Made by a program: the position numbers and the translations under genes. From contig DAHXMJ010000048.1 in NCBI GenBank assembly GCA_027365525.1, positions 1 to 38,425 on the forward strand: a DNA stretch of 38,425 nucleotides. Direction: 5' to 3'. Source of the DNA: Acidithiobacillus sp. (lineage in GTDB: Bacteria > Pseudomonadota > Gammaproteobacteria > Acidithiobacillales > Acidithiobacillaceae). Positions 1 through 7,512 of the stretch are shown in pieces (position 1 is the stretch's first letter; every line of letters begins with the position of its first letter). The notes under the pieces were generated by a model that saw nothing but the letters and a program-made list of their open reading frames with translations, was not told the DNA's origin and ran no database searches.

Positions 1-57
1 TCTGGTTTTGAAGCGCGCGCTTGCGCGCCTGTGCTGAATTTGCCACTCTCTGCTCCT
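1..57. repeat. Left arm of 57-bp perfect inverted repeat at window edge
   Basis: Bases 1-57 equal the reverse complement of 1033-1089 with no mismatch; identity stops at base 58 against 1032. The arm contains the antisense of the rpsT ribosome binding site and first codons and is fused in front of the prfC C-terminus. See the matching arm and the finding on a probable chimeric join. Confidence 0.97.
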
Positions 58-471
58 GAACTTTTTCGCCGGGTCCGTCTGCGCAATCCCCTCAAGGCAA
101 AACAGCTGCAGAAAGGGCTGCAGCAGCTGGCAGAAGAGGGAGCCACCCAGGTTTTTCGTCCCCTGGGTGGCGGTGACCTGATTCTGGGTGCGGTGGGGAC
201 TCTCCAGTTTGATGTGGTGGCTGAGCGGCTGAGGGGTGAATATGCCGTCGAAGCCGCTTTTGATCCCGCCAGCATCCAGACCGCACGCTGGATTGACTGT
301 CCGGACAGCCGGATGCTGGAAGATTTTGTGCGCCGGCATGAGGAACATCTGGCCGAGGATGCGGGTGGCCGCCTGGCCTATCTGGCTCCTACCCGTGTCA
401 ACCTGGACCTGACGATGGAACGCTGGCCCCAGGTACGGTTCCACAGCACACGGGAACACGCATCTGGATGA
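52..471 (+). CDS. prfC: Peptide chain release factor 3, C-terminal part (5' truncated)
   Basis: RF3 is the GTPase that recycles RF1/RF2 from the ribosome after termination. Only the last ~140 residues are present. They match the RF3 C-terminal domain: the APELFRR entry, the [17 protein letters not shown] helix, a [10 protein letters not shown] strand and the terminal FHSTREH typical of the family. The GTPase domain is missing. An in-frame GTG at 31 opens the frame, but residues encoded before 52 are not RF3-like: bases 1-57 are an exact reverse complement of 1033-1089, the rpsT start, so the native upstream sequence has been replaced. I therefore begin the homologous part at 52. The TGA stop overlaps the ATG of the next gene (ATGA), suggesting translational coupling. 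Identity is secure; the left boundary is artificial. Confidence 0.9.
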   Translation, partial: APELFRRVRLRNPLKAKQLQKGLQQLAEEGATQVFRPLGGGDLILGAVGTLQFDVVAERLRGEYAVEAAFDPASIQTARWIDCPDSRMLEDFVRRHEEHLAEDAGGRLAYLAPTRVNLDLTMERWPQVRFHSTREHASG

Positions 472-965
472 AATCCGCCGCTGGCGCAGCAGGAGTGCTG
501 GTACTGTTCTGTCTGGTTGCCGCCATTCCTGCCGCCGCCAGTACGGAGTGGGAAAATCTCCGGAACCGTGCCGAAAAAAATCCCGGTGCCCTGAAGCTTC
601 TGCAGAAGGCTGCCCGGGACGGACAGGGCAAGGCCTCTTTCTATCTGGGCACACTGTACGCTCCTCCCATTACCCGTACGGAAACCACAGTAAAAAAAAG
701 CTGGAAAGAAGCCCTCTACTGGTACCGTATGGCGTCGGAGCAGAACTGTGCCAGGGCGGACTTTGATCTGGGCATGGCCTATGAGGAGGGACTGGGAGCT
801 GTACGGAATCCTGTCCTTTCCCGCTATTATTTCCACCGCATGATGGCACTTGCAGAACGTCGGGCTACTGCTGGCCTGCCGGCGGGCGGGGGGCCGCAGC
901 CGGATTTCGGGCGCGGCAGTACGGTCCCGTTTTCCGCTGCCCGCTGGTCCCATCCAGGCTATTGA
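468..965 (+). CDS. Secreted Sel1-repeat-like protein
   Basis: A 165-residue protein with a cleavable signal peptide: a hydrophobic stretch at about 6-23 ending in an A-A-S type signal peptidase site. After it come one to two Sel1/TPR-like units (about residues 45-115), with the recognisable pattern [13 protein letters not shown]...[13 protein letters not shown]. Sel1 repeats are helical pairs that usually mediate protein-protein contacts; the partner is unknown. The last ~35 residues are Gly/Pro/Arg-rich and lie over a G-rich tract near 886-895, so a frameshift there cannot be excluded. The start overlaps the prfC stop by 4 bp, so it is probably co-transcribed with prfC. Its stop codon overlaps the -35 of the rpsT promoter. 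Confidence 0.65.
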   Translation: MKSAAGAAGVLVLFCLVAAIPAAASTEWENLRNRAEKNPGALKLLQKAARDGQGKASFYLGTLYAPPITRTETTVKKSWKEALYWYRMASEQNCARADFDLGMAYEEGLGAVRNPVLSRYYFHRMMALAERRATAGLPAGGGPQPDFGRGSTVPFSAARWSHPGY

Positions 966-990
966 CAGACAGGGAGTCCCTGGACAGAAT
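962..990 (+). promoter_or_regulatory. Predicted sigma-70 promoter of rpsT
   Basis: A perfect TTGACA at 962-967, a 17-bp spacer and CAGAAT at 985-990 (4 of 6 to consensus). It lies directly before rpsT and gives a leader of roughly 45 nt. Confidence 0.65.
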
Positions 991-1032
991 GGCGGACTTG
1001 GTTTTACCCGTTTTTCCGGGTGGATGAATGCA

Positions 1033-1089
1033 AGGAGCAGAGAGTGGCAAATTCAGCACAGGCGCGCAAGCGCGCGCTTCAAAACCAGA
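1033..1089. repeat. Right arm of 57-bp perfect inverted repeat (within rpsT start)
   Basis: This copy sits in its natural context, spanning the rpsT ribosome binding site (AAGGAG at 1032-1037) and the first 15 codons. Its exact reverse complement occupies bases 1-57. The internal alternating GC (GCGCGCAAGCGCGCG) is itself a small palindrome that could help fold-back. Confidence 0.97.
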
Positions 1090-1322
1090 AACGGCGTCTG
1101 CATAACGCCAGCCTGCGCTCCCGCCTGCGCACCTACGTGAAGCATGTTCTGCGTGCGGTGCGCAATGGCGACCAGGAGCAGGCCCGCACCGCCCTGCGCA
1201 GTGCCGAGTCCATTATTGACAAAACGGCAGGAAAGGGTATTGTCCACCGCAATGTTGCGGCACGGACCAAAAGCCGCCTGTCGGCCCGCGTCAAGGCCAT
1301 GAGCCAGGCTGCTGCCCACTGA
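1044..1322 (+). CDS. rpsT: 30S ribosomal protein S20
   Basis: Primary 16S rRNA-binding protein of the small subunit. The 92-residue, strongly basic product has the S20 signature: [13 protein letters not shown] at the start, the central RTALRSAESIIDKTAGKG and HRNVAARTKSRL near the end. The start is GTG at 1044, chosen because AAGGAG lies six bases upstream and because the S20 family begins at exactly this residue. An ATG at 1020 would add eight non-conserved residues. It is monocistronic: its own promoter at 962-990 and a stem-loop terminator at 1348-1376. In E. coli S20 also uses a non-ATG start and autoregulates translation; the GTG here fits, but regulation is inferred. Confidence 0.96.
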   Translation: MANSAQARKRALQNQKRRLHNASLRSRLRTYVKHVLRAVRNGDQEQARTALRSAESIIDKTAGKGIVHRNVAARTKSRLSARVKAMSQAAAH

Positions 1323-1347
1323 TTTTCCCGGGCAGCATCTGTCACGG

Positions 1348-1376
1348 AAAGGCCAGGCCTCAAGCCTGGCCTTTTC
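1348..1376 (+). terminator. Rho-independent terminator of rpsT
   Basis: An 11-bp perfect stem, AAAGGCCAGGC / GCCTGGCCTTT, closing a CTCAA loop and followed by a short T run. It lies 26 bp after the rpsT stop. The A-rich 5' flank means it could also act for the convergent rep operon arriving from the right. Confidence 0.75.
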
Positions 1377-1553
1377 CATGTCCGCCCGGCAGGCTTGGCG
1401 TACCCCCACCTGCGGGCGCAGGTTCCCCGCACGGAATGGCGGAAAATGGGGCCAGGTGGAAGGTGCGGCTGGTGCCGCAGTACCGGTCCTGAACCCGGTG
1501 GGGATTCCTGGGCCATATGGCAGGGCCCGGGGGAGAAATCCGGCCTATGCCCG

Positions 1554-3557
1554 TTAGCCGGTCTGGTTTTCCTGGCGATCAAGGATGGCCCTTAGGCGGG
1601 CGAAGGCCTCTTCCTGTTCCATTTCCGGTGGCTCCTGCTCGCCTTTCCAGTCCAGCAGATCCCCTGGAATTTCCTGCAGGAACCGGGAAGGTTCTGGGGC
1701 CGTATGCTCGCCATAGCGCTGGCGTCTGCTGCAGAAAGTCAGGGTAAGATGGTAGCGTGCGCGTGTCAGGCCCACATAGAACAGGCGCCGCTCCTCCTCG
1801 ATCTGCTCCGGGGTTTCACTGTTCCGGTGGGGCATCATCCCTTCTTCCACCCCTACCAGGAACACCTGGGGAAATTCGAGTCCTTTTGCGGCATGCAGGG
1901 TTGAAAGCCTGACCACATCGCGGTCTTCGTCCTCTTCCCGTTCCAGCATATTGTAGAGCATGAGCTGCTGCAGCAGCTGGGACAGATCTGCAGGACCCTC
2001 ATCCTGTCCCGCCAGCCGCTCCATCCAGTTGAGGAGCTCCTGCAGGTTTTCCCACCGCCGTTTGGCTTCCCGTTCTTCTCCTTCCGCCTGCAGGTGGTTC
2101 CAGTAGCCTATTTCCTCCGGGACGCTGCGCAGGGCCGGAATCATCTCGGATTTCCGGATTTCGTCCCCCTTGAGAGTGATCCACTGGGCGAAATCCAGCA
2201 GGGCATCCCGGGTCCGGTCAGGGATGCCGGTTCCATCCTCAAAGATTGCAGCAAAGAGGGAAATTCCCTGTTCCCGCGCAAACGTCCCCAGCCGTTCCAT
2301 GGTGCTGCTGCCAATTCCCCGCCGGGGCGTGTTGACAGCACGCAGAAATGCCGGATCATCGTCCGGATTCTGCAGGAGCCGGAAATAGGCCAGAAGATCC
2401 TTGATTTCGCTCCGGTCAAAGAACGAGATTCCGCCAGATATCTGGTACGGAATCCGCGCGGCACGCAGGGCCGTTTCCAGTGGGCGTGACTGGTGGTTGC
2501 TCCGGTAGAGGATGGCGTAATCCCGGTATTCCCCGCTGCGCTGGAAACGGTCCCGAAGAATGGCGCTCGCAATCTGTTCTGCCTCTTCGTTTCCATCCCC
2601 GCAGCGCCAGACCGGGATCAGATTTCCTTCTCCCAGGTCACTCCAGAGACGTTTTTCGAACAGGTGGGCATTCTGGGCAATCACGGCGTTGGCCGCGCGC
2701 AGGATCCTTCCGGTGGAACGGTAATTCTGCTCCAGCTTGATGACCCGGAGGTCAGGAAAATCGGTCGCGAGATGGTGGAGATTGTCTGCAGCAGCACCGC
2801 GCCAGGAATAGATGCTCTGGTCGTCGTCCCCGACAGCCGTCAGGTTCTGCCTTTTCTGCAGCAGTATGTGCAGGAAGCGGTACTGGGCGCCATTGCTGTC
2901 CTGGTATTCATCTACCAGTATATGGCGCAGGCGCTCCCGCCAGTACTCCCCAGCAGCCGCATCTTTCTGGAGGATCTGCACGGGGAGAAAAATGAGATCG
3001 TCCAGATCGACGGCATTGCAGGCTTTCAGCGCCCGCTGGTAATCGCCATATATTCCCTGGGCCTCCACGGACAGCCTGTCGCCCGGGATGGTTTCTTCCG
3101 GGAGGAGTCCGTCGTTCTTGAACCGGGAGATCCTGGCCTGGATGGCCTCTGCCATTTCTGCCTGGCCATTGCGCTCACGCAGCAGGCTGCGGACCAGAGC
3201 CAGGCTGTCGCCTGGGTCAATGACGCTGAAATTCGCGCCGTATCCGTGATTTTCCAGTTCCCTGCGCAGAATCCCGAGGCCAAGACGGTGGAAGGTGGAA
3301 ACCGTCAGCCCGCGGGTTTTTCTGCCTTCCAGCGTCCGGGAAACCCGGGCCTTCATTTCCCGGGCAGCCTTGTTGGTAAAGGTTACGGCACAGATATGTG
3401 CCGGATCTACCTGGTGATCATTGATCAGGTGAATGATTTTGCTGGTGATTACGCGGGTTTTCCCCGAACCGGCGCCCGCCAGGACCAGCAGCGGTCCATG
3501 GACATGCCGGACCGCCTCGATCTGGGGGCCGTTGAGGCTGGAGTGGTCCGGACTCAA
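1554..3557 (-). CDS. rep: ATP-dependent DNA helicase Rep (UvrD/Rep superfamily 1)
   Basis: A 3'-5' helicase that helps forks past bound proteins. The 667-residue length matches Rep rather than the longer UvrD. All superfamily 1 motifs are visible: Walker A AGSGKT near residue 30, VTFTNKAAREM (Ia), VDEYQDSN (II, Walker B), GDDDQSIYSWRGA (III), LEQNYRST (IV), TLHAAKGLEF (V) and RRLFYVGLTRA (VI). The start is a TTG whose last two bases open the lgt stop codon (TTGA overlap), and the protein begins MSPDHSSLNGPQ, close to the usual family N-terminus. No strong Shine-Dalgarno is visible, which suggests coupling to lgt. The C-terminal tail is short and acidic. Rep versus UvrD/PcrA rests on length and motif wording. 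Confidence 0.9.
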   Translation of the reverse strand: MSPDHSSLNGPQIEAVRHVHGPLLVLAGAGSGKTRVITSKIIHLINDHQVDPAHICAVTFTNKAAREMKARVSRTLEGRKTRGLTVSTFHRLGLGILRRELENHGYGANFSVIDPGDSLALVRSLLRERNGQAEMAEAIQARISRFKNDGLLPEETIPGDRLSVEAQGIYGDYQRALKACNAVDLDDLIFLPVQILQKDAAAGEYWRERLRHILVDEYQDSNGAQYRFLHILLQKRQNLTAVGDDDQSIYSWRGAAADNLHHLATDFPDLRVIKLEQNYRSTGRILRAANAVIAQNAHLFEKRLWSDLGEGNLIPVWRCGDGNEEAEQIASAILRDRFQRSGEYRDYAILYRSNHQSRPLETALRAARIPYQISGGISFFDRSEIKDLLAYFRLLQNPDDDPAFLRAVNTPRRGIGSSTMERLGTFAREQGISLFAAIFEDGTGIPDRTRDALLDFAQWITLKGDEIRKSEMIPALRSVPEEIGYWNHLQAEGEEREAKRRWENLQELLNWMERLAGQDEGPADLSQLLQQLMLYNMLEREEDEDRDVVRLSTLHAAKGLEFPQVFLVGVEEGMMPHRNSETPEQIEEERRLFYVGLTRARYHLTLTFCSRRQRYGEHTAPEPSRFLQEIPGDLLDWKGEQEPPEMEQEEAFARLRAILDRQENQTG

Positions 3558-4387
3558 TTTTCAGCGGCTGCGGTTTCTGGTGCCGCTGCTGCCACCGGAC
3601 TGCTCGTGAAGGCCTGCCGGTAGGCAAGCCATATGATGGCCGGTCCCGTAAGAATCATGGGCAGAGAGAGTATCTGTCCCATGGTCAGGGGCCCCAGAAC
3701 AAAGCCAAGCTGGATATCCGGCTGGCGGGTGAATTCCACTAAAAAGCGGAATACCCCGTAGAGAAATACGAAGGCTCCACCCACTGCTCCTGCAGGTCTC
3801 GGCCTGTGGCTGTAGATGGCCAGCACGGCAAAAAGCAGAACACCTTCCAGGAGAAATTCGTAGATCTGGGAAGGCTGCCTGGGCTGCGCTCCTCCGGCCG
3901 GAAAAATCATGGCCCAGGGGAGGTGGCTTACCCTTCCGAAAAGCTGGTCATTGATAAAGTTGGCAATCCGGCCCAGTCCTAGGCCAATGGGGACTGCGGG
4001 TGCGATAAAATCCAGGGTGGGCATAAAAGGGTGGTTCCTGCTTCCCCTGGAAAATATCCAGCAGGCCAGTACGACACCGAGCAGGCCTCCATGGAAGGAC
4101 ATGCCACCGTCCCAGATGGCCAGCATCCGGACGGGATCGTGGAGATAGTAGGGCAGGTTGTACCAGACAATGTAGCCTGCCCTTCCCCCCAGAATGGCTC
4201 CAATGGCCACGTAAAATTCCAGGTCCACAACTTCGGCCCTGCTCCACTGCCAGTGGGGCTTCCGTCCGCGGGAGACGAGCCAGATGGTGGCGATGACGAA
4301 ACTGATGATTTCCAGAAGTCCATACCAGTGAATGGTGATGGGGCCGATCTGGAACCCAACCGGGTTGATATCAGGGTAATGGAACAT
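3554..4387 (-). CDS. lgt: Prolipoprotein diacylglyceryl transferase
   Basis: Inner-membrane enzyme that moves diacylglycerol from phosphatidylglycerol to the lipobox cysteine of prolipoproteins. The 277-residue polytopic protein shows the HGGLLG motif and the Lgt signature in the form GRIANFINDQLFG. The usual signature carries Glu two residues after the second Asn (E. coli Glu151, from memory); here it is Gln, a noteworthy change at a residue reported as important. The start is ATG at 4387 (MFHYPDINPVGF), the conserved family N-terminus, with GGGGAG just upstream; an in-frame TTG at 4438 would add 17 unconserved residues. It is upstream of and overlaps rep. A lipoprotein substrate is encoded at 18936. 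Confidence 0.93.
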   Translation of the reverse strand: MFHYPDINPVGFQIGPITIHWYGLLEIISFVIATIWLVSRGRKPHWQWSRAEVVDLEFYVAIGAILGGRAGYIVWYNLPYYLHDPVRMLAIWDGGMSFHGGLLGVVLACWIFSRGSRNHPFMPTLDFIAPAVPIGLGLGRIANFINDQLFGRVSHLPWAMIFPAGGAQPRQPSQIYEFLLEGVLLFAVLAIYSHRPRPAGAVGGAFVFLYGVFRFLVEFTRQPDIQLGFVLGPLTMGQILSLPMILTGPAIIWLAYRQAFTSSPVAAAAPETAAAEN

Positions 4388-4495
4388 AGGCTCCCCACAA
4401 GGATGCCCAAAGATGGCGGAGGGGAAAGTGGCTGTCAAGGTCCACGGCCTGCAGGTTCTCCAGGGATGGAGGACCGCCGCCGGGTGCGCTGTTCT

Positions 4496-5527
4496 TCAGG
4501 CCGGGATCTGCATGGTGACACAGTGGAGGCTGCCGTGCTGGTGCACCAGCTCCAGGCAGGGAACGATAACTATCTCCCGTCCGGGAAAGGCGCCGGCCAG
4601 CCGCTCGGCGGCTACGGCATCCATGGGATCTTCATAACCGGGAAGCAGCACGGCATTGTTGAGTATCAGGAAATTGGCGTAGCTCAGTGGCAGCCGCGTC
4701 CCTGTACTGTCAAAACGTGCCTGGGGCCAGGGGAGGGGAATCAGGTGGTAGGGCTGTCCGTCCTCCTGGGAAAACGAGGCAAGCTCCGCTGCCATCTGCT
4801 GGAGGGGGGCGAAATGGGTGTCCACTGGATCGTCGCAGGACTGGTATGCGATGGTTCCGGTACTGCAGAACCGTGCCAGGGTATCTATGTGCGCATCCGT
4901 ATCGTCCCCCTCCAGGTACCCGGACTGGAGCCAGAAAATCCTCTCCGCCCCCAGAAGTTCACAGAGCTGCCCGGTGATTTCTTCCCGGGACCACTGGGGA
5001 TTCCGGTTGGGTGAAAGCAGGCAGGCGCTGGTGGTAAGGATAGTACCGGAACCGTCGCTGTCAATGCTGCCGCCTTCCAGGATCATCCCCTGGATCCCGA
5101 GGGGCAGGGGGCCATAGGCCCCGAGGGCGTGCAGGCGGCGTGTGATCTGGTTGTCCAGGTCTGCCGGAAATTTCAGCCCCCACGCATTAAATCCGAAATC
5201 GAGCAGTTTCCTCCGTCCATCCGGGTGGCGGACGGTGATGGGGCCAAAATCCCTTGTCCAGGAATCATTGCTGGGTACCACATGAAGATGGCAGCGGGCC
5301 ATGTCCGCACCGTCCTTTTCCAGCTGCCGCCGGCAGCCTGCCAGGACCTGGCTGTTATGACAGGCTACCAGCACGTCTTCGTGCCGGCTCGTTTCCACCA
5401 CAATCCGGGAAAAAACTTCCAGTACCCCGGCAAGGCGTGGAGCCCAGTCCGTATCCGGGTGTGGCCAGGTGATCTGTACTGCCGCCTGGGGCGACCATTC
5501 GGCAGGCATGATGAATCCGGCGGACAT
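4496..5527 (-). CDS. aguA: Agmatine deiminase / peptidylarginine deiminase family protein
   Basis: Predicted to hydrolyse agmatine to N-carbamoylputrescine and ammonia, the entry to putrescine synthesis from arginine. The 343-residue protein has the guanidino-group hydrolase features: PAEW at the start, NDSWTRDFGP (substrate and catalytic Asp), DFGFNAWG, the EGGS strand, HIDTLARF (catalytic His) and a C-terminal GSLHCVT carrying the nucleophilic Cys. The start is ATG at 5527 because GGAG lies eight bases upstream; a GTG at 5536 would sit on top of that site. It is divergent from rsuA. No carbamoylputrescine amidase (aguB) is adjacent, so the pathway partner is elsewhere or the substrate differs. 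Confidence 0.85.
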   Translation of the reverse strand: MSAGFIMPAEWSPQAAVQITWPHPDTDWAPRLAGVLEVFSRIVVETSRHEDVLVACHNSQVLAGCRRQLEKDGADMARCHLHVVPSNDSWTRDFGPITVRHPDGRRKLLDFGFNAWGLKFPADLDNQITRRLHALGAYGPLPLGIQGMILEGGSIDSDGSGTILTTSACLLSPNRNPQWSREEITGQLCELLGAERIFWLQSGYLEGDDTDAHIDTLARFCSTGTIAYQSCDDPVDTHFAPLQQMAAELASFSQEDGQPYHLIPLPWPQARFDSTGTRLPLSYANFLILNNAVLLPGYEDPMDAVAAERLAGAFPGREIVIVPCLELVHQHGSLHCVTMQIPA

Positions 5528-5557
5528 TGGGGACACTCCAGAGACAGTTTATATGGT

Positions 5558-5586
5558 ATTCTAGTCCCATAAATGCTTTGCGTCAT
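5558..5586 (-). promoter_or_regulatory. Predicted promoter of agmatine deiminase
   Basis: On the minus strand, ATGACG (4 of 6) at 5581-5586, a 17-bp spacer and TAGAAT (5 of 6) at 5558-5563. The predicted start is about 24 nt before the ATG. An extended -10 for the divergent rsuA (TGGTATTCT, 5554-5562) overlaps the same bases on the other strand. Confidence 0.5.
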
Positions 5587-5613
5587 GATTTTTCCACAGG
5601 GTTTGGAATTCCC

Positions 5614-6315
5614 ATGATTCTGCCGCCAGAACGACTGGACCGCCTTCTTTCCCGTCTGGGGTACTGCAGCCGCTCGGAGGTCCGGGACTGGATCCGGGCG
5701 GGAAGGGTGACCGCTGGAGAGAGCCCGGTACATCCTGCTACCCTCGCCGATCCCAGTGAAATCCGTATTGACGGAGAACCTCTGGATCACCCTGGACCCC
5801 TCTATCTGGCGTACTACAAACAGGCCGGAACGGTCTGCGCCCAGGGGGATCCGCGGAGTATCTACCATGATTTTCCGGAGCGCTGGTCCTGCCGCCGCCC
5901 GGCCCTGAGCAGTGTTGGCCGGCTGGACAGGGATACCTCCGGGATACTGCTGCTCACCGACGACGGAGACTGGCTGCACCGCTGGATTCACCCCCGGCGC
6001 CAGGTACCCCGCCAGTACCGTGTGCAGCTGGCAGAGCCGCTTGTGGAAAATGCCGGGGATGTTCTGTCGTCTGGTGACTTCTACCTGGAAGGAGAGAGGA
6101 AACCCTGCATGCCGGCCGAACTGCGGCGCCTGTCCGGCACAGAAATTTTGCTGACCCTGAAGGAAGGGCGGTATCATGAAGTACGGCGGATGATGGCCGC
6201 GCTTGGTAACCGCGTCGTCGCACTGCACCGCGAACATTTTGGGCCCTATGGGCTGGATGGCCTGGCGCCCGGCGAATGGCGCCTGCTATCCCCGGAAGAA
6301 ACTGGCAAGGAGTAG
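5614..6315 (+). CDS. rsuA: 16S rRNA pseudouridine synthase, RsuA family
   Basis: Converts a uridine of 16S rRNA (U516 in E. coli) to pseudouridine. The 233-residue protein has an N-terminal S4-like RNA-binding domain (about 1-55: LDRLLSRLGYCSRSEV, IRAGRVTV-like) and a catalytic domain with GRLDRDTSGILLLT, the Asp being catalytic, and EGRYHEVRRMMAALGN near the C-terminus. The start is ATG at 5614; upstream in-frame codons run through the divergent promoter. It forms an operon with nudJ (2-bp gap). RsuA fits best because of overall length and the C-terminal LHRE-type ending, but RluB/RluE share these motifs. Confidence 0.87.
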   Translation: MILPPERLDRLLSRLGYCSRSEVRDWIRAGRVTAGESPVHPATLADPSEIRIDGEPLDHPGPLYLAYYKQAGTVCAQGDPRSIYHDFPERWSCRRPALSSVGRLDRDTSGILLLTDDGDWLHRWIHPRRQVPRQYRVQLAEPLVENAGDVLSSGDFYLEGERKPCMPAELRRLSGTEILLTLKEGRYHEVRRMMAALGNRVVALHREHFGPYGLDGLAPGEWRLLSPEETGKE

Positions 6316-6317
6316 GA

Positions 6318-6764
6318 ATGCAGTGGGCTCCCCATGTTACGGTTGCGGCCATCGCCCAGGATTCCTGGGGGCGTTTCCTGCTGGTTGAGGAGGAAGCGGA
6401 GGGAAGACGCTGCTTCAATCAGCCTGCGGGTCACTGGGAAAAGGGGGAAACCCTTTCCGAGGCGGTGGTCCGCGAAACCCTGGAAGAAACCGGATTCCGT
6501 TTTCTTCCGCAGTATCTCGTAGGTGTCTACCACTGGACACACCCCAGGCGCGATCTGGTCTATCTGCGTTTCGCCTTTGCGGGTGACGTGGACTGTACTG
6601 CGCCGGCCGGCCGCCTCGATGCGGGCATTATTGGCCCGGTATGGATGGACCTGACGGAAATCTGCAGCCGGGAGGGGGAAATGCGCAGCAGCATGGTGGA
6701 ACGCTGCATACGGGACTTTCTGCAGGGACAGCGCTTTCCTCTTGACCTGGTCCGATCCGTCTGA
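6318..6764 (+). CDS. nudJ: NUDIX hydrolase, NudJ-like
   Basis: A 148-residue NUDIX enzyme. The N-terminus (PHVTVAAIAQD...RFLLVEEEAEG) and the QPAGHWEKGET stretch match NudJ, a phosphatase acting on nucleoside tri- and diphosphates and on the thiamine precursor HMP-PP. The NUDIX box GX5EX7REUXEEXGU is complete at about residues 36-58, with Thr at the first hydrophobic position. The start is ATG at 6318, with AAGGAG at 6307-6312 overlapping the rsuA end. It follows rsuA closely, a pairing also seen with mnmA in other gammaproteobacteria. A terminator immediately follows. Confidence 0.82.
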   Translation: MQWAPHVTVAAIAQDSWGRFLLVEEEAEGRRCFNQPAGHWEKGETLSEAVVRETLEETGFRFLPQYLVGVYHWTHPRRDLVYLRFAFAGDVDCTAPAGRLDAGIIGPVWMDLTEICSREGEMRSSMVERCIRDFLQGQRFPLDLVRSV

Positions 6765-6769
6765 CCCCG

Positions 6770-6792
6770 GCCTGACGGCTGTCAGGCTTTTT
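6770..6792 (+). terminator. Rho-independent terminator of rsuA-nudJ
   Basis: Perfect 7-bp stem GCCTGAC / GTCAGGC with a GGCT tetraloop, followed by TTTTT. It lies six bases after the nudJ stop and shares its bases with the -35 and spacer of the rppH promoter. Confidence 0.75.
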
Positions 6793-6800
6793 GCTATAGT
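6772..6800 (+). promoter_or_regulatory. Predicted promoter of rppH
   Basis: CTGACG at 6772-6777 (4 of 6), 17-bp spacer, TATAGT at 6795-6800 (5 of 6). The predicted start is about 20 nt before the rppH ATG. The -35 is embedded in the 5' arm of the preceding terminator hairpin. Confidence 0.65.
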
Positions 6801-6826
6801 CTTCAAAATTTATCCTGGATGCGAAG

Positions 6827-7393
6827 ATGATTGACGCAGACGGCTATCGCCCCAATGTGGGAATGATTATCTGTAACGAGCAGAATCAGGTGCTGTGGGC
6901 CAAAAGGGTTGGCGAGAATGCCTGGCAGTTCCCGCAGGGGGGAATCGATGGCAGTGAAACCCCCGAGCAGGCCATGTTCCGGGAACTGCAGGAAGAAGTG
7001 GGTACCAGCAAGGTCTGCATCCTGGGCCGGACCCGGGGATGGCTGCGCTACGAGGTACCCTGCTCGCGTAACCGCCCGGTGAGGAGGCATTACCGGGGAC
7101 AGAAACAGATCTGGTTTCTTCTGCGCTTCGAAGGTGCGGAAGAGGAAATCAATCTCCAGACCGCACATCCGGAATTCGAGGACTGGCAGTGGGTAGACTA
7201 CTGGCGGCCTGTCCATGAAATTATTGCCTTCAAGCGCCAGGTCTACTGGCAGGCCCTGCAGGAGCTGGCTCCGCTGATCAGCGTGGATCCTCCTCCCGTG
7301 TCCCTGCCCTTGGGGTGCGGACCCAGGGGGGGCAGACGGCGGCGTCGGCGCCCGGCGCGCCAGCAGCGCAACCCTGTCCTTTCCAGCTCCTAG
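6827..7393 (+). CDS. rppH: RNA pyrophosphohydrolase RppH
   Basis: Removes pyrophosphate from 5' ends of mRNA, triggering RNase E decay. The first ~155 residues are a textbook Rpp[10 protein letters not shown] at the N-terminus, WQFPQGGID leading into the NUDIX box (Gly38 to Glu44, then FRELQEEVG), and [12 protein letters not shown] at the end of the domain. The remaining ~30 residues form a Pro/Arg-rich tail including six consecutive Arg. A run of seven G at 7326-7332 lies under this tail, so its exact reading frame depends on that run. The start is ATG at 6827 behind its own promoter. Substrate recruitment by a basic tail is possible but inferred. Confidence 0.93.
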   Translation: MIDADGYRPNVGMIICNEQNQVLWAKRVGENAWQFPQGGIDGSETPEQAMFRELQEEVGTSKVCILGRTRGWLRYEVPCSRNRPVRRHYRGQKQIWFLLRFEGAEEEINLQTAHPEFEDWQWVDYWRPVHEIIAFKRQVYWQALQELAPLISVDPPPVSLPLGCGPRGGRRRRRRPARQQRNPVLSSS

Positions 7394-7512
7394 ATCCCGC
7401 AGCGTCTTTTCCCGCTTTTTCTGGCTGCTTCCCTTCCTCGGGACGTAGGCAGCATCTCCCCCTGCAGGAGGAGGTCCCCGCTGCAGCCACCAGACCGGCG
7501 GGAAAAGGTAGG

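Noticed and set aside
2493-3623. 376-codon plus-strand frame opposite rep
   Set aside because: Antisense shadow of a fully motif-supported helicase gene.
4031-5014. 327-codon plus-strand frame opposite lgt and the agmatine deiminase gene
   Set aside because: Spans two real minus-strand genes; composition typical of antisense frames.
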